A DNA stretch of 9,811 bases from an uncultured Bacteroidales bacterium (GTDB lineage: Bacteria > Bacteroidota > Bacteroidia > Bacteroidales > UBA932): NCBI GenBank assembly GCA_945982095.1, contig CAMFRR010000018.1, forward strand, positions 1 through 9,811, given 5' to 3'. A program made the position numbers and the translations under genes. The stretch's first letter is position 1; every line of letters begins with the position of its first letter. The notes beneath the pieces are model-generated. The model saw only the letters and a list, made by a program, of their open reading frames with translations, was not told the DNA's origin and ran no database searches. Below, in pieces: positions 1 to 7,339 of this stretch.

Positions 1-777
1 GAAGAAAGCTTCAATATTAACCTTGCTTTCTTCACCTGTCTTGTTCTCATATACCTGTATGAAACCGCCCGGAAGCTGCTCGGTATAGAGACTGTCAGGA
101 TTTAATGTGGTGCCATAGTCGAAATAGAAGGCTTTGCTGATTTCTTCAAGGCTGTTGTTTGCAAGAACTGCCTGACGGTCAAGGATGATGATAGGATCAA
201 TCAGATCTTCAAGGTCACGTACCTGGTGGGTCGATATGACAATGGTCGAGTCCTCCTTTGTATATTTGAGTATGGCGCTGCGGAACTGAGATTTGCTTGG
301 AATGTCCAGGCCATTGGTAGGCTCATCAAAATAAAGGTAGTCAGCCTTGGTGGCGAGAGCGAAACTGATGTAGGTTTTCTTGAGCTGTCCTGCGGACATT
401 GAATTCATTTTCATCTGCATATCCACCTCAAATTCTTTCATCGCACTGGCGAAGGTGTTGAAATCGAAGCAAGGCCAGAATACCATACAGCTTTTTGCCC
501 AGGCTTCGGCTTTGTAAGGAAGAGCTATGACCTCATCGGGGAGGTAGTATTGGCGGCTGAGCAGGGAAGGATGGCGGTCCCAAGGATTCTCACCGTCTAC
601 GCTTATGCTGCCTTGCTTCGCTTTCTTAAGGCCGCACAGGAGGGTGAGCAAAGTGGTCTTTCCTACTCCATTCTCTCCGAGAAGGCCATATATACGGCCT
701 TTCTCCAAGCTCATTGTAATGTTCTTCAGAACGTCGTCTTGTCCGTAACTGAAGGCTAGGTTGTTGATTCTAATCAT
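1..777 (-). CDS. ABC transporter ATP-binding protein, YtrB-like (3' end off window)
   Basis: Reading the minus strand from the ATG at 777-775 gives 259 codons, open to the window edge with no stop, so only a short C-terminal part should be missing. This is a cytoplasmic ATPase subunit that would power an ABC-2-type membrane partner, presumably encoded just beyond position 1. Seen: Walker A GLLGENGVGKTT (residues 31-42), ABC signature MSAGQ (127-131), Walker B YLYFDEP (147-153, catalytic Glu152), D-loop NGLD (155-158) and switch His184 in ISTHQ. Where a Q-loop glutamine is usual the sequence reads LPDE (79-82). The start is supported by the MIRINNLAFSYG N-terminus and a promoter and operator just upstream. 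No Shine-Dalgarno is visible. Cargo is unknown. YtrB-like ATPases often sit with a GntR/YtrA-type repressor gene, but none is visible here. ATPase identity is very sure; subfamily is moderate. Confidence 0.93.
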   Translation of the reverse strand, partial: MIRINNLAFSYGQDDVLKNITMSLEKGRIYGLLGENGVGKTTLLTLLCGLKKAKQGSISVDGENPWDRHPSLLSRQYYLPDEVIALPYKAEAWAKSCMVFWPCFDFNTFASAMKEFEVDMQMKMNSMSAGQLKKTYISFALATKADYLYFDEPTNGLDIPSKSQFRSAILKYTKEDSTIVISTHQVRDLEDLIDPIIILDRQAVLANNSLEEISKAFYFDYGTTLNPDSLYTEQLPGGFIQVYENKTGEESKVNIEAFF

Positions 778-805
778 ATCGTACTGCTTTATTGTTACTT
801 GTTTG

Positions 806-827
806 GTGTATTAGTTAATTAGTACAC
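806..827. promoter_or_regulatory. Candidate operator palindrome (GntR/YtrA-like)
   Basis: A 22-bp imperfect palindrome has outer arms GTGTA (806-810) and TACAC (823-827). Nine of its eleven base pairs are symmetric; the centre is A/T-rich. It lies just downstream of the -7 element, about where transcription should start, which is a typical repressor position. From memory, YtrA-family GntR repressors bind GTGTA / TACAC half-sites at similar spacing, and they commonly control YtrB-like ABC operons such as the one that starts here. The palindrome is observed. The regulator is inferred, and no regulator gene is in the window. Confidence 0.5.
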
Positions 828-829
828 TG

Positions 830-860
830 CAAATGTACGACAAGTTTTTGTATTTGCAAA
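830..860 (-). promoter_or_regulatory. Bacteroidota-type sigma-ABfr promoter for the ABC ATPase gene
   Basis: On the minus strand a -33 element TTTG (860-857) is followed after exactly 19 nt by TACATTTG (837-830), matching the Bacteroidota -7 consensus TAnnTTTG. An A/T-rich tract lies upstream at 861-877. The predicted start of transcription falls near 820-826, leaving a leader of about 45 nt before the ATG at 777. The match in both elements and spacing is the best taxonomic clue in the window. Confidence 0.78.
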
Positions 861-886
861 TTATTTTTGAAAAAAACAGCATATAC

Positions 887-937
887 ACAAAAAGAACGGA
901 GCCTCAGGGTGCAATTAAAACCACCGTGAAGCTCCGT
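887..937 (-). terminator. Rho-independent terminator of the pyr-pur operon
   Basis: The arms ACGGAGC (896-902) and GCTCCGT (931-937) pair perfectly. The stem continues inward, past one mismatch, with TCA/TGA and, past another, with GGTG/CACC around a loop of about 10 nt. On the transcribed strand the stem is followed by TTCTTTTTG (895-887). It lies 57 bp after the purB stop and upstream of the next promoter, the expected place to end the operon transcript. No matching T-tract is seen for transcription in the opposite direction. Confidence 0.85.
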
Positions 938-956
938 CATCTGTAGTTTCCTCCTG

Positions 957-976
957 TGCCACAATGCCAAGTGGCA
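957..976 (-). other. Small hairpin in the purB 3' untranslated region
   Basis: TGCCAC (957-962) and GTGGCA (971-976) form a perfect 6-bp stem around an 8-nt loop. It lies 18 bp after the purB stop and before the main terminator. There is no T-tract after it, so it is not itself a terminator. It could protect the mRNA 3' end or be incidental. Confidence 0.5.
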
Positions 977-994
977 GCATGGAAAAAGCGGGTT

Positions 995-2290
995 TTATTC
1001 TATTCCCACTCTCTTGAATATATAATCCACATTCTTGAAATAATAGTCCAGGGTGAAACAGTTCTCAAGTTCCTCTTCGCTGAGCAGACTCATGACTGTC
1101 TCGTTCTCCTTGAGCAGGGTCTTGTAATCAAGTCCTTCCATCCATGCCTTCATTGCAATAGGCTGAACGGTGTCATAGCCCTGTTCGCGGCTGAGACCCT
1201 TGCCTATAAGGGCATTCATTACGCGCTGGGCGAATATCACGCCCTTGGTCCTGTATATATTGGCAAGCATATTCTCCGGATATACGGTGAGGTTTTCCAA
1301 TATGCCCTTGAATCGGCAAAGCATGTAGTCAAGGAGTTCGGTGGCGTCCGGGAGCATGATACGCTCTGTGGAAGAATGAGATATGTCTCGTTCGTACCAA
1401 AGAGCAACGTTCTCGCATGCTGCCGCCATATAGCCACGCATCACACGTGCGCAGCCGCAAATATTCTCGGAAGAGATAGGATTGCGTTTGTGCGGCATGG
1501 CAGAAGAACCTTTCTGACCCTTGCGGAAGGCCTCTTCAGCCTCGCGCACCTCAGTACGCTGGGCATTCCTTACCTCTGTAGCCATCTGTTCAAGAGTGGA
1601 TGCTACAATGGCGAGGGTGGCCATATAGAAAGCGTGGCGGTCGCGCTGGAGCACCTGGGTAGAAATATCGGCGCTGTCAATGCCCAGATGTTCGCACACA
1701 TAATCCTGGATAAATGGAGGAATATTGGCAAAGTTGCCCACAGCTCCGCTCATCTTGCCGCATTCCACTCCCTTCGCTGCGAATTTGAAACGCTCAATAT
1801 TGCGCTTCATCTCTTCGTACCACAAAGCCCACTTGAGGCCATAAGAAGTGATATCCGCGTGTACACCGTGAGTGCGGCCTATACAAGGGGTGGATTTGAA
1901 CTCTATTGCTCGGCGGCGCAACACCTCAAGAAATTCTTCCATATCCTGGAGCAGTATGGCATTGGCCTGCTTAATCAAGGCGCCGTTGGCTGTATCCACA
2001 ACGTCTGTTGAGGTGAGGCCATAGTGTACCCACTTCTTTTCCTCACCCAGGCTCTCGCTGACGGCACGGGTGAAGGCTACGACGTCGTGGCGGGTCTGTT
2101 CCTCAATTTCCTGTATGCGCTGAACATTGAAAGTGGCTTTTTCACGTATTTTCTGTACATCTTCGGCAGGAATCACTCCCAATTTGCTCCAGGCTTCGCA
2201 AGAGAGTATTTCAACCTGCAGGTATGCGTTGAATTTGTTCTCTTCGGTCCAAACATCACGCATCACTTTTCTTGAGTATCTTTCTATCAT
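995..2290 (-). CDS. purB: Adenylosuccinate lyase
   Basis: This cytoplasmic lyase acts twice in purine synthesis: SAICAR to AICAR plus fumarate, and adenylosuccinate to AMP plus fumarate. The 431-residue product belongs to the fumarase/aspartase superfamily. It carries the signature [10 protein letters not shown] (262-271), with the catalytic serine in its flexible loop, plus active-site His68 (RHDV), His89 (VHYG) and His141 (RTHG). These positions, the length, and the start [10 protein letters not shown]...WTEENKF follow the Bacillus subtilis/Thermotoga-type enzyme rather than the longer E. coli type. The ATG lies 2 bp after the purC stop with no Shine-Dalgarno, so translation is probably coupled to purC. 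It is the last gene of the operon and is followed by a terminator. PurC makes its substrate, which explains the pairing. Complete and intact. Confidence 0.97.
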   Translation of the reverse strand: MIERYSRKVMRDVWTEENKFNAYLQVEILSCEAWSKLGVIPAEDVQKIREKATFNVQRIQEIEEQTRHDVVAFTRAVSESLGEEKKWVHYGLTSTDVVDTANGALIKQANAILLQDMEEFLEVLRRRAIEFKSTPCIGRTHGVHADITSYGLKWALWYEEMKRNIERFKFAAKGVECGKMSGAVGNFANIPPFIQDYVCEHLGIDSADISTQVLQRDRHAFYMATLAIVASTLEQMATEVRNAQRTEVREAEEAFRKGQKGSSAMPHKRNPISSENICGCARVMRGYMAAACENVALWYERDISHSSTERIMLPDATELLDYMLCRFKGILENLTVYPENMLANIYRTKGVIFAQRVMNALIGKGLSREQGYDTVQPIAMKAWMEGLDYKTLLKENETVMSLLSEEELENCFTLDYYFKNVDYIFKRVGIE

Positions 2291-2292
2291 GG

Positions 2293-3234
2293 TTATCTTG
2301 TAAGGAAAGTGTTGATATTCTTCTCTATTCGGGCAGCTATGTCCTCGGCTTCGGCAGCCTCAAACTTGCAGCCTGTGATATGTTCGTAAAGTTCTACGTA
2401 GCGGTCGGTGATGCCGGCTATGACTTCTTCTGTCATTTCAGGTACATGCTGGCCCTCCTGGCCCTGAAAACCGTTGGCCATGAGCCACTCACGCACGAAT
2501 TCCTTGGAAAGCTGTTTCTGGCGCTCTCCTGCAGCCTGACGCTGCTCATAGCCTTCAGCATAGAAATAGCGTGAAGAGTCAGGGGTATGTATCTCATCCA
2601 TAAGCACAATCTTGCCGTCACGCTTGCCGAACTCGTATTTGGTGTCCACAAGTATGAGGCCCATTTTTGCCGCCATTTCACAGCCTCGCGCATACAGGGC
2701 ACGGGTGTAGGCCTCAAGCTGCTCATAATCTTCGCGCGATACTATGCCTTGTGCGATTATTTCTTCTTTGGATATATCCTCATCGTGTCCGGCATCGGCC
2801 TTGGTTGTCGGAGTGATTATTGGTTCAGGGAATTTCTGGTTCTCCACCATACCTTCTGGCATAGGGCAGCCGCAGAGTGTGCGTTTGCCTGCCTTGTACT
2901 CACGCCAGGCATGACCTGTGAGATAACCGCGTATCACCATCTCTACTTTGAAAGGCTCACAGCGCCAGCCCACGGTGACCATAGGATCGGGGCAATCTAT
3001 CTTCCAGTTAGGAAGTATGTCTGAGGTAGCATCCAGAAATTTGCAGGCTATCTGGTTGAGCACCTGTCCTTTGAAAGGTATGCCTTTGGGAAGAACTACG
3101 TCAAAGGCCGAAATGCGGTCAGTTGCGACCATTACGAGGTAATCATTATCAAGGCTATATACATCACGGACCTTGCCTGTGTATTTTGACAGCTGTCCGG
3201 GAAAATGGAAATCTGTTTTTGTAAGCGCTTTCAT
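2293..3234 (-). CDS. purC: SAICAR synthase (phosphoribosylaminoimidazole-succinocarboxamide synthase)
   Basis: This enzyme catalyses ATP-dependent condensation of CAIR with L-aspartate to SAICAR, step eight of purine synthesis, in the cytoplasm. The 313-residue product has YTGKVRDVY (18-26, ATP-binding strand), TDRISAFDV (38-46), [10 protein letters not shown] (98-107), [11 protein letters not shown] (193-203) and [14 protein letters not shown] (211-224), all family hallmarks. It is the longer form near 300 residues rather than the roughly 240-residue E. coli form. An in-frame start further upstream at 3315 would add 27 residues lying inside the preceding gene. I chose the ATG at 3234-3232 because [11 protein letters not shown] begins the family-like sequence and sits 1 bp after the stop of the upstream ATCase gene. 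purB follows 2 bp downstream. Finding purC inside a pyr operon is unusual; both it and its upstream neighbour consume aspartate. Confidence 0.97.
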   Translation of the reverse strand: MKALTKTDFHFPGQLSKYTGKVRDVYSLDNDYLVMVATDRISAFDVVLPKGIPFKGQVLNQIACKFLDATSDILPNWKIDCPDPMVTVGWRCEPFKVEMVIRGYLTGHAWREYKAGKRTLCGCPMPEGMVENQKFPEPIITPTTKADAGHDEDISKEEIIAQGIVSREDYEQLEAYTRALYARGCEMAAKMGLILVDTKYEFGKRDGKIVLMDEIHTPDSSRYFYAEGYEQRQAAGERQKQLSKEFVREWLMANGFQGQEGQHVPEMTEEVIAGITDRYVELYEHITGCKFEAAEAEDIAARIEKNINTFLTR

Positions 3235-3235
3235 C

Positions 3236-4315
3236 TTATTTGGAAATTTTATGATCACAATATACGCAGCGTACCACTCCGTTCTCACTGTGGAAGAGCG
3301 GGCGCACAGCCTCATGTGTGGAAATGCATTTCACATTTGTACAACGTAGGCTCTTGTCCTCGAAATACTCCGGATGCTCTGGCATTACGTGATTAGGGTC
3401 GTCTTTCCATTTGAGCAGGAGGTATTGCAGAGCCATACGCACGAACTTGCCGTTTTCGGTCTGGCGGAAATAGGCTGCACGGGGATCGCTGTCCACCTCT
3501 GGCGCAATTTCGTTTACGCGTGGAAGCGGATGAAGCACAGCCATATCCTTTTTGGCGAGAGCCATCTTTGCGGCATCCAGGACGAAGCTGTCCTTTACCC
3601 TTTCGTATTCATCCTCATCAAGGAAACGTTCTCTTTGTACCCTGGTCATATAAAGCACATCCAGCTCAGAAATGGCATCTTCGAGGCGATGAACCTCGCG
3701 GTATGGAATGCCCAGCTTATCGCATACATCGCTCTTGATGTAGCTCGGAAGCCTGAGTTCGTCCGGAGCTATGAGCACCACTTTCACATCTTTATAGCGG
3801 CTGAGGGCCTTGATGAGAGAATGGACAGTACGGCCGAATTTGAGGTCGCCGCAGAAACCTATGGTTATTCCGTCTATATGGCCCAGCTCACGGGTTATGG
3901 TCAGAAGGTCGGTGAGAGTCTGTGTGGGGTGGGCATGCGAACCGTCTCCGGCATTGATAATGGGGATGTGGCTGTGAAGTGATGCGACATAGGGAGCTCC
4001 TTCAAGAGGGTGGCGCATAGCCACGATGTCGGCAAAATTCTCCACGACACGTATGGTGTCGGCCACAGTCTCGCCTTTGCTGACCGAAGAATTGGCAGCA
4101 TCAGAAAAACCCAGCACGTTGCCGCCCAGTTCCATCATTGCTGCAGTGAAGCTGAGGCGTGTACGTGTTGATGGCTCATAGAACAGAGTTCCCAGCTTGT
4201 GATAGCGAAGCACTTCGCGGTATTTTGCCCTGTCTGCAATGATTTCAAGTCCAAGGGCAACGACCTCATCAAGCTCTTCTTTGGTGAAGTCAGTGGGATC
4301 GATAAGGTGTTTCAT
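3236..4315 (-). CDS. pyrB: Aspartate carbamoyltransferase catalytic chain fused to a PyrI-type zinc domain
   Basis: This enzyme condenses carbamoyl phosphate and L-aspartate to carbamoyl aspartate. Residues 1 to about 305 are a full PyrB catalytic chain: carbamoyl-phosphate loop EPSTRTR (47-53), SVSKGET with Lys80, MRHPLEG (100-106), [12 protein letters not shown] with His129 (122-133), the aspartate-site TRVQRERF (224-231) and HPLPRVNEI (262-270). E. coli PyrB is about 310 residues; this product is 359. The extra tail contains Cys325-x4-Cys330, then Cys350-x2-Cys353, in [10 protein letters not shown] and RCVYCD, matching the four zinc ligands at the C-terminus of the regulatory chain PyrI. 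The PyrI nucleotide-binding allosteric domain is absent, and no separate pyrI is in the window. It should be a zinc-stabilised catalytic trimer without classical CTP/ATP control (inference). The ATG lies 13 bp after pyrE, with no Shine-Dalgarno. Confidence 0.95.
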   Translation of the reverse strand: MKHLIDPTDFTKEELDEVVALGLEIIADRAKYREVLRYHKLGTLFYEPSTRTRLSFTAAMMELGGNVLGFSDAANSSVSKGETVADTIRVVENFADIVAMRHPLEGAPYVASLHSHIPIINAGDGSHAHPTQTLTDLLTITRELGHIDGITIGFCGDLKFGRTVHSLIKALSRYKDVKVVLIAPDELRLPSYIKSDVCDKLGIPYREVHRLEDAISELDVLYMTRVQRERFLDEDEYERVKDSFVLDAAKMALAKKDMAVLHPLPRVNEIAPEVDSDPRAAYFRQTENGKFVRMALQYLLLKWKDDPNHVMPEHPEYFEDKSLRCTNVKCISTHEAVRPLFHSENGVVRCVYCDHKISK

Positions 4316-4328
4316 CTTTGTACTGAGA

Positions 4329-4958
4329 TTATTTTATCCAGCTCTCGTCCGAAGGGTTGTTGCGGAAGGCTATGATGCGTTCTTTCCATTCAGGAGCTAT
4401 GTAGCCTTCTTCGGCAGCGACCTCCACAAGGGCATCAAGGTTGCTGAGGGAATAATTCACTACATTTGCTGCAGCAAGGCGGTCAAGACCCTTCTGCATG
4501 CCGTATGTGAAGATGCTGACAATGCCGAGGACTTCAGCTCCCGCCTCGCGCAGAGCCTCAACCACGTCAATTGCAGACCCGCCTGTAGAAATGAGGTCTT
4601 CGATGACAACGACCTTGGTACCGGCTTCAAGACGGCCCTCTATGCGGTTATTGCGGCCATGGCTCTTGGCTTCGCCACGCACATAGCCCATAGGGAGACC
4701 CATTATTGAGGCAGCTATCGCGGCATGTGCAATGCCAGCAGTAGATGTACCCATAAGAGCCTGCACTTCAGGGAATTTTGCCGCTACGGTATCAGCTATG
4801 GCCTGCTCCACCACCTTGCGTGCAGCAGGTGCGCTGAGTATAAGGCGGTTGTCACAGTAAATAGGGCTCTTGATTCCACTTGCCCAGGTAAATGGCTGTT
4901 CAGGACGCAGGAAAACTGCCTGTATGTCCAGAAGCTGTTTTGCTATTGTCTTTTCCAT
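4329..4958 (-). CDS. pyrE: Orotate phosphoribosyltransferase
   Basis: This enzyme transfers the ribose-5-phosphate of PRPP to orotate, giving OMP, the fifth step of UMP synthesis; it works as a cytoplasmic dimer. The 209-residue product has [16 protein letters not shown] (23-38), the flexible catalytic loop [13 protein letters not shown] (96-108) with Lys98 and His100 at the positions of the Salmonella Lys103/His105 pair, and the type I PRPP-binding motif [14 protein letters not shown] (116-129). The N-terminal segment and the final NPSDESW plus lysine strongly recall the B. subtilis enzyme rather than the E. coli one. The gene starts 11 bp after pyrF and is followed 13 bp later by the ATCase gene. 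This pyrF-pyrE adjacency is the Gram-positive order, and PyrE and PyrF perform consecutive reactions. Complete, with no oddities in the active site. Confidence 0.97.
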   Translation of the reverse strand: MEKTIAKQLLDIQAVFLRPEQPFTWASGIKSPIYCDNRLILSAPAARKVVEQAIADTVAAKFPEVQALMGTSTAGIAHAAIAASIMGLPMGYVRGEAKSHGRNNRIEGRLEAGTKVVVIEDLISTGGSAIDVVEALREAGAEVLGIVSIFTYGMQKGLDRLAAANVVNYSLSNLDALVEVAAEEGYIAPEWKERIIAFRNNPSDESWIK

Positions 4959-4969
4959 TATGTCAGTTT

Positions 4970-5671
4970 TTATTCACAAAATTCTTCCACGCAGCGCAGA
5001 TATGCGGCTACAGGGTCCTGGGCTGCTGTCACAGGACGGCCTACCACAATGAAATCGCTGCCTATTTCCTTGGCGCGGGCCGGAGTGGTGATACGTACCT
5101 GATCGTCAGCCGCAGCATCGGCGAAACGTATTCCAGGGGTCACGGCAAGGAATGAAGAGCCGCAACGCTCCTTTACCAGGGCAGCCTCCAAAGGAGAACA
5201 TACCACACCGTCAAGGCCTGCCTTTCTGGCATTGTCTGCATAGTGGGCTATAACCTCGCCTATAGGTTCTTTGATGAGAAGGTCCTGCTCCATACGCTCC
5301 TGTGAAGTTGAGGTGAGCTGAGTTACAGCTATAAGAAGAGGACGTGTGCCATCTTCCCTGGTCAGGCCTTCGAGAGCAGCCTTCATCATTTCAATGGTAC
5401 CCGCTGCATGTACATTGGTCATATCCACGTCCAGGGCCGAAAGTACCTTCATGGTCTTGCGCACGGTATTAGGGATATCATGCAGTTTGAGGTCCAGAAA
5501 AATCCTGTGGCCACGGGCCTTGATTTCACGTACTATCGCAGGGCCGGCTGCATAATAAAGTTCCATACCTATCTTTACAAATGGCTTACGCTCGCAAGAG
5601 GCAAACTTGTCAAGGAATGTGAGCACCTGCTCCGCGCTGCTGAAATCGCAGGCTACAATAACATCTTTCAT
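4970..5671 (-). CDS. pyrF: Orotidine 5'-phosphate decarboxylase
   Basis: This enzyme decarboxylates OMP to UMP, the last step of the pathway, as a dimeric TIM barrel. The 233-residue product carries the catalytic array Lys33 and Asp60-Lys62-Asp65 in [10 protein letters not shown] (60-69), spaced exactly as in the B. subtilis enzyme, then AVTQLTS (115-121), VCSP (157-160), TPGIR (178-182) and the phosphate-binding IVVGRPVT (208-215). It belongs to the short bacterial group I, about 230-240 residues, rather than the longer mycobacterial-type form. The start at 5671 begins directly with the first barrel strand, [10 protein letters not shown], 4 bp after the pyrD stop and without a Shine-Dalgarno. 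It sits between pyrD and pyrE, as in Bacillus-type operons. Complete. Confidence 0.97.
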   Translation of the reverse strand: MKDVIVACDFSSAEQVLTFLDKFASCERKPFVKIGMELYYAAGPAIVREIKARGHRIFLDLKLHDIPNTVRKTMKVLSALDVDMTNVHAAGTIEMMKAALEGLTREDGTRPLLIAVTQLTSTSQERMEQDLLIKEPIGEVIAHYADNARKAGLDGVVCSPLEAALVKERCGSSFLAVTPGIRFADAAADDQVRITTPARAKEIGSDFIVVGRPVTAAQDPVAAYLRCVEEFCE

Positions 5672-5675
5672 ACGC

Positions 5676-6596
5676 TTATACTATACCTATTATATCTTTT
5701 ATATCTGTGATTCCAAGAGATTCCATCAGGGCTGGAAGCTGCTCGACTATCTCCTTGCAAACCATTGGATTTACAAGATTCTCAGCCCCCACCTGCACTG
5801 CAGTGGCTCCTGCCATCATCATTTCGACCACATCCTGGGCAGAGGACACACCGCCACAACCCATAACAGGGATGCTGACAGCGTGGGCCACCTGATTTAC
5901 CATACTCAGGGCCAGGGGGAATATTGCCCTTCCGCTGAATCCGCCGTATTTGTTGGCAATGACGGGGCGGCGTCTCCTTATGTCTATCCTCATGCCCAAG
6001 AGTGTGTTCACCAGGGTCAGGCCATCTGCGCCCGCATCTTCACAGGCACGGGCTATGGCAACTATGTCACTCACGTTTGGACTCAGTTTGATGAAAACGG
6101 GTTTTGAAGGGCAAGCAGCTTTAACTGCAGCTGTAACTTGCGCTGCCGCTTCGGGAGAAGTGCCGAAGGCCATACCGCCTCCATGTACATTGGGACAAGA
6201 AATATTAACCTCAATTATATCTATGTCAGGGCATTGTGCAGACCGGCTGCAGGTCTTGACATATTCTTCTATGCTAAAGCCGCTTATATTTGCTATGATA
6301 CAGCCGCCATATATCTTGCGCAGGGCAGGAACTTTCTCTGTCACAAGGACTTCCACACCTGGGTTCTGCAGGCCCACGGCATTGATCATGCCCCCTGGAG
6401 TCTCTGCGATGCGAGGGCAGGGATTTCCGAAACGGGGCTCGAGAGTGCTTCCTTTCAGAGAAATGCCACCGAGCACGTTCAGGTCATATGTCCCGGCCAT
6501 TTCCAAACCGAAACCGAAGGTACCGCTGGCCGGAATCACAGGATTCTTGAGCTCCAGCGAGCAGAGCGATACTTTGAGCTTATCTTCCTTTACCAT
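5676..6596 (-). CDS. pyrD: Dihydroorotate dehydrogenase class 1B, catalytic subunit
   Basis: This FMN enzyme oxidises dihydroorotate to orotate and passes electrons to PyrK and then NAD+; it is cytosolic. The 306-residue product has PASGTFGFG (22-30), [13 protein letters not shown] (48-59), [10 protein letters not shown] (71-80) and [13 protein letters not shown] (129-141), whose Cys134 is the class 1 catalytic base (Ser in class 2). C-terminal FMN-phosphate motifs include GCGGV (246-250) and GATAVQVG (263-270). An earlier in-frame ATG at 6680 would add 28 arginine-rich residues inside pyrK. I prefer the ATG at 6596 because homologous sequence begins there and an AAGGAGGAAG ribosome-binding site lies 7 nt upstream. 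It overlaps the end of pyrK by 7 bp, consistent with coupled expression of a heterotetramer. pyrF follows after 4 bp. Confidence 0.96.
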   Translation of the reverse strand: MVKEDKLKVSLCSLELKNPVIPASGTFGFGLEMAGTYDLNVLGGISLKGSTLEPRFGNPCPRIAETPGGMINAVGLQNPGVEVLVTEKVPALRKIYGGCIIANISGFSIEEYVKTCSRSAQCPDIDIIEVNISCPNVHGGGMAFGTSPEAAAQVTAAVKAACPSKPVFIKLSPNVSDIVAIARACEDAGADGLTLVNTLLGMRIDIRRRRPVIANKYGGFSGRAIFPLALSMVNQVAHAVSIPVMGCGGVSSAQDVVEMMMAGATAVQVGAENLVNPMVCKEIVEQLPALMESLGITDIKDIIGIV

Positions 6597-7330
6597 ATGA
6601 CTTCCTCCTTTCTGAATACCGGACCGTCTGCGCACACGCGCCTGGCTCCTTCTGTGGTGTGACAAGTGCATCCGTAGCATATGCCGCAGCCGCAGCCCAT
6701 CCTTTCCTCAAGCGAAACTTCTCCACTGGCATCAGCCAGGGCATCGCATACGGCCTTCATCATAGGCTTGGGACCGCAGGTGTAGAAGTAGTCGAACTCC
6801 GGCTTCTCCTGAGCAATCGCATCAGTTACAAGTCCTTTGATTCCCCTGCTGCCATCCATGGTAGCCACTATGACCTCAGCTCCAAGGGCGCGGTATTCCT
6901 GTTCGAGAATAATGTCGCAGGCCCTGTTGTAACCCAGAACCACAGTTGTCTTCACTCCCCTTCCCACGAGGTCCTTTACCAGGGAAAAACAAGGCGAAGC
7001 TCCTATACCTCCGCACACCACAAGGGCGGCAGAAGAGGCAGCCTCCGCATTCCATCCGTTTCCAAGGCCCGTAAGCACATTAAGGCTCTGACCTTCTTTC
7101 ATCAAGGCCATTTTTGCCGTTCCCTCACCTACCACCTTATATACCATAGAGAATTTCTCCGCATCCCATTCGGTCACGGCAAGGGGTCTGCGCAGGAAAT
7201 AGCCTTCTATGGCCACATCCGCAAACTGACCCGCCTTTTTTATGGCGGAAGTATCGCCCCGAAGCGTCATCAAATACACTCCGTCAGCGATACTCCTGTT
7301 TTCTGTTATGATATAATCTGCCTTCAGCAT
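6590..7330 (-). CDS. pyrK: Dihydroorotate dehydrogenase electron-transfer subunit (FAD, 2Fe-2S)
   Basis: This subunit relays electrons from PyrD FMN to NAD+ through a [2Fe-2S] cluster and FAD. From the ATG at 7330 it is 246 residues. A GTG at 7336 would add two residues and cannot be excluded. Seen: FAD-binding RRPLAV (47-52), VVGEGTAKM (66-74), the nucleotide-binding glycine loop VCGGIGASP (105-113), TCGPKPMM (184-191), and a cluster motif with Cys213-x4-Cys218-x2-Cys221-x11-Cys233, as in Lactococcus PyrK. Two further cysteines (215 and 223) lie inside the cluster loop. The final codons overlap the pyrD start and contain its ribosome-binding site, so the two subunits are probably made in step. 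The carB stop lies 9 bp upstream of the ATG. The pair defines an NAD+-linked class 1B system, independent of quinone. Confidence 0.95.
   Translation of the reverse strand: MLKADYIITENRSIADGVYLMTLRGDTSAIKKAGQFADVAIEGYFLRRPLAVTEWDAEKFSMVYKVVGEGTAKMALMKEGQSLNVLTGLGNGWNAEAASSAALVVCGGIGASPCFSLVKDLVGRGVKTTVVLGYNRACDIILEQEYRALGAEVIVATMDGSRGIKGLVTDAIAQEKPEFDYFYTCGPKPMMKAVCDALADASGEVSLEERMGCGCGICYGCTCHTTEGARRVCADGPVFRKEEVIW
6601..6610 (-). promoter_or_regulatory. Shine-Dalgarno for pyrD inside the pyrK 3' end
   Basis: The minus strand reads AAGGAGGAAG here, with the AGGAGG core ending 7 nt before the pyrD ATG. It decides the pyrD start at 6596 over the earlier in-frame ATG at 6680. The other gene starts in the operon lack such a motif. 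The same bases encode Arg-Lys-Glu-Glu near the PyrK C-terminus, so coincidence through protein coding is possible. Confidence 0.7.
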
Positions 7331-7339
7331 GATCACAAT

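Larger units (their letters stand above)
778..994. other. Intergenic regulatory region between purB and the ABC ATPase gene
   Basis: This 217-bp stretch has no convincing gene. In transcription order it holds a small hairpin 18 bp after the purB stop, an AGGAGG motif, a strong terminator hairpin with a T-tract, an A/T-rich block, a Bacteroidota-type promoter and a palindromic operator candidate before the ATPase start. It marks the boundary between two transcription units on the same strand. Confidence 0.85.

Noticed and set aside
852..861. Perfect 10-bp palindrome ATTTGCAAAT over the -33 element
   Set aside because: It is short, A/T-rich and explained by the TTTGC promoter element itself; it is not strong enough to call a separate operator.
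956..2011. A 351-codon open frame on the plus strand opposite purB
   Set aside because: It is wholly antisense to an intact purB with exact active-site residues. Its translation has no recognisable domain and is rich in His, Cys and Leu, as expected from a mirrored coding frame, and it has no credible start signal.
3235..3315. N-terminal extension of purC using an in-frame ATG at 3315
   Set aside because: The 27 extra residues lie inside the ATCase zinc-domain coding region and do not look like PurC. The ATG at 3234 is 1 bp after the upstream stop and begins the conserved sequence.
6597..6680. N-terminal extension of pyrD using an in-frame ATG at 6680
   Set aside because: The extra 28 residues are Arg/His/Ser-rich, lie within the conserved PyrK cluster region and are absent from the family. 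The ATG at 6596 has its own ribosome-binding site.
7331..7336. GTG start for pyrK two codons upstream of the ATG
   Set aside because: It is possible, being 3 bp after the carB stop, but it adds only two residues and neither start has a clear ribosome-binding site. The ATG was preferred and the choice is uncertain.
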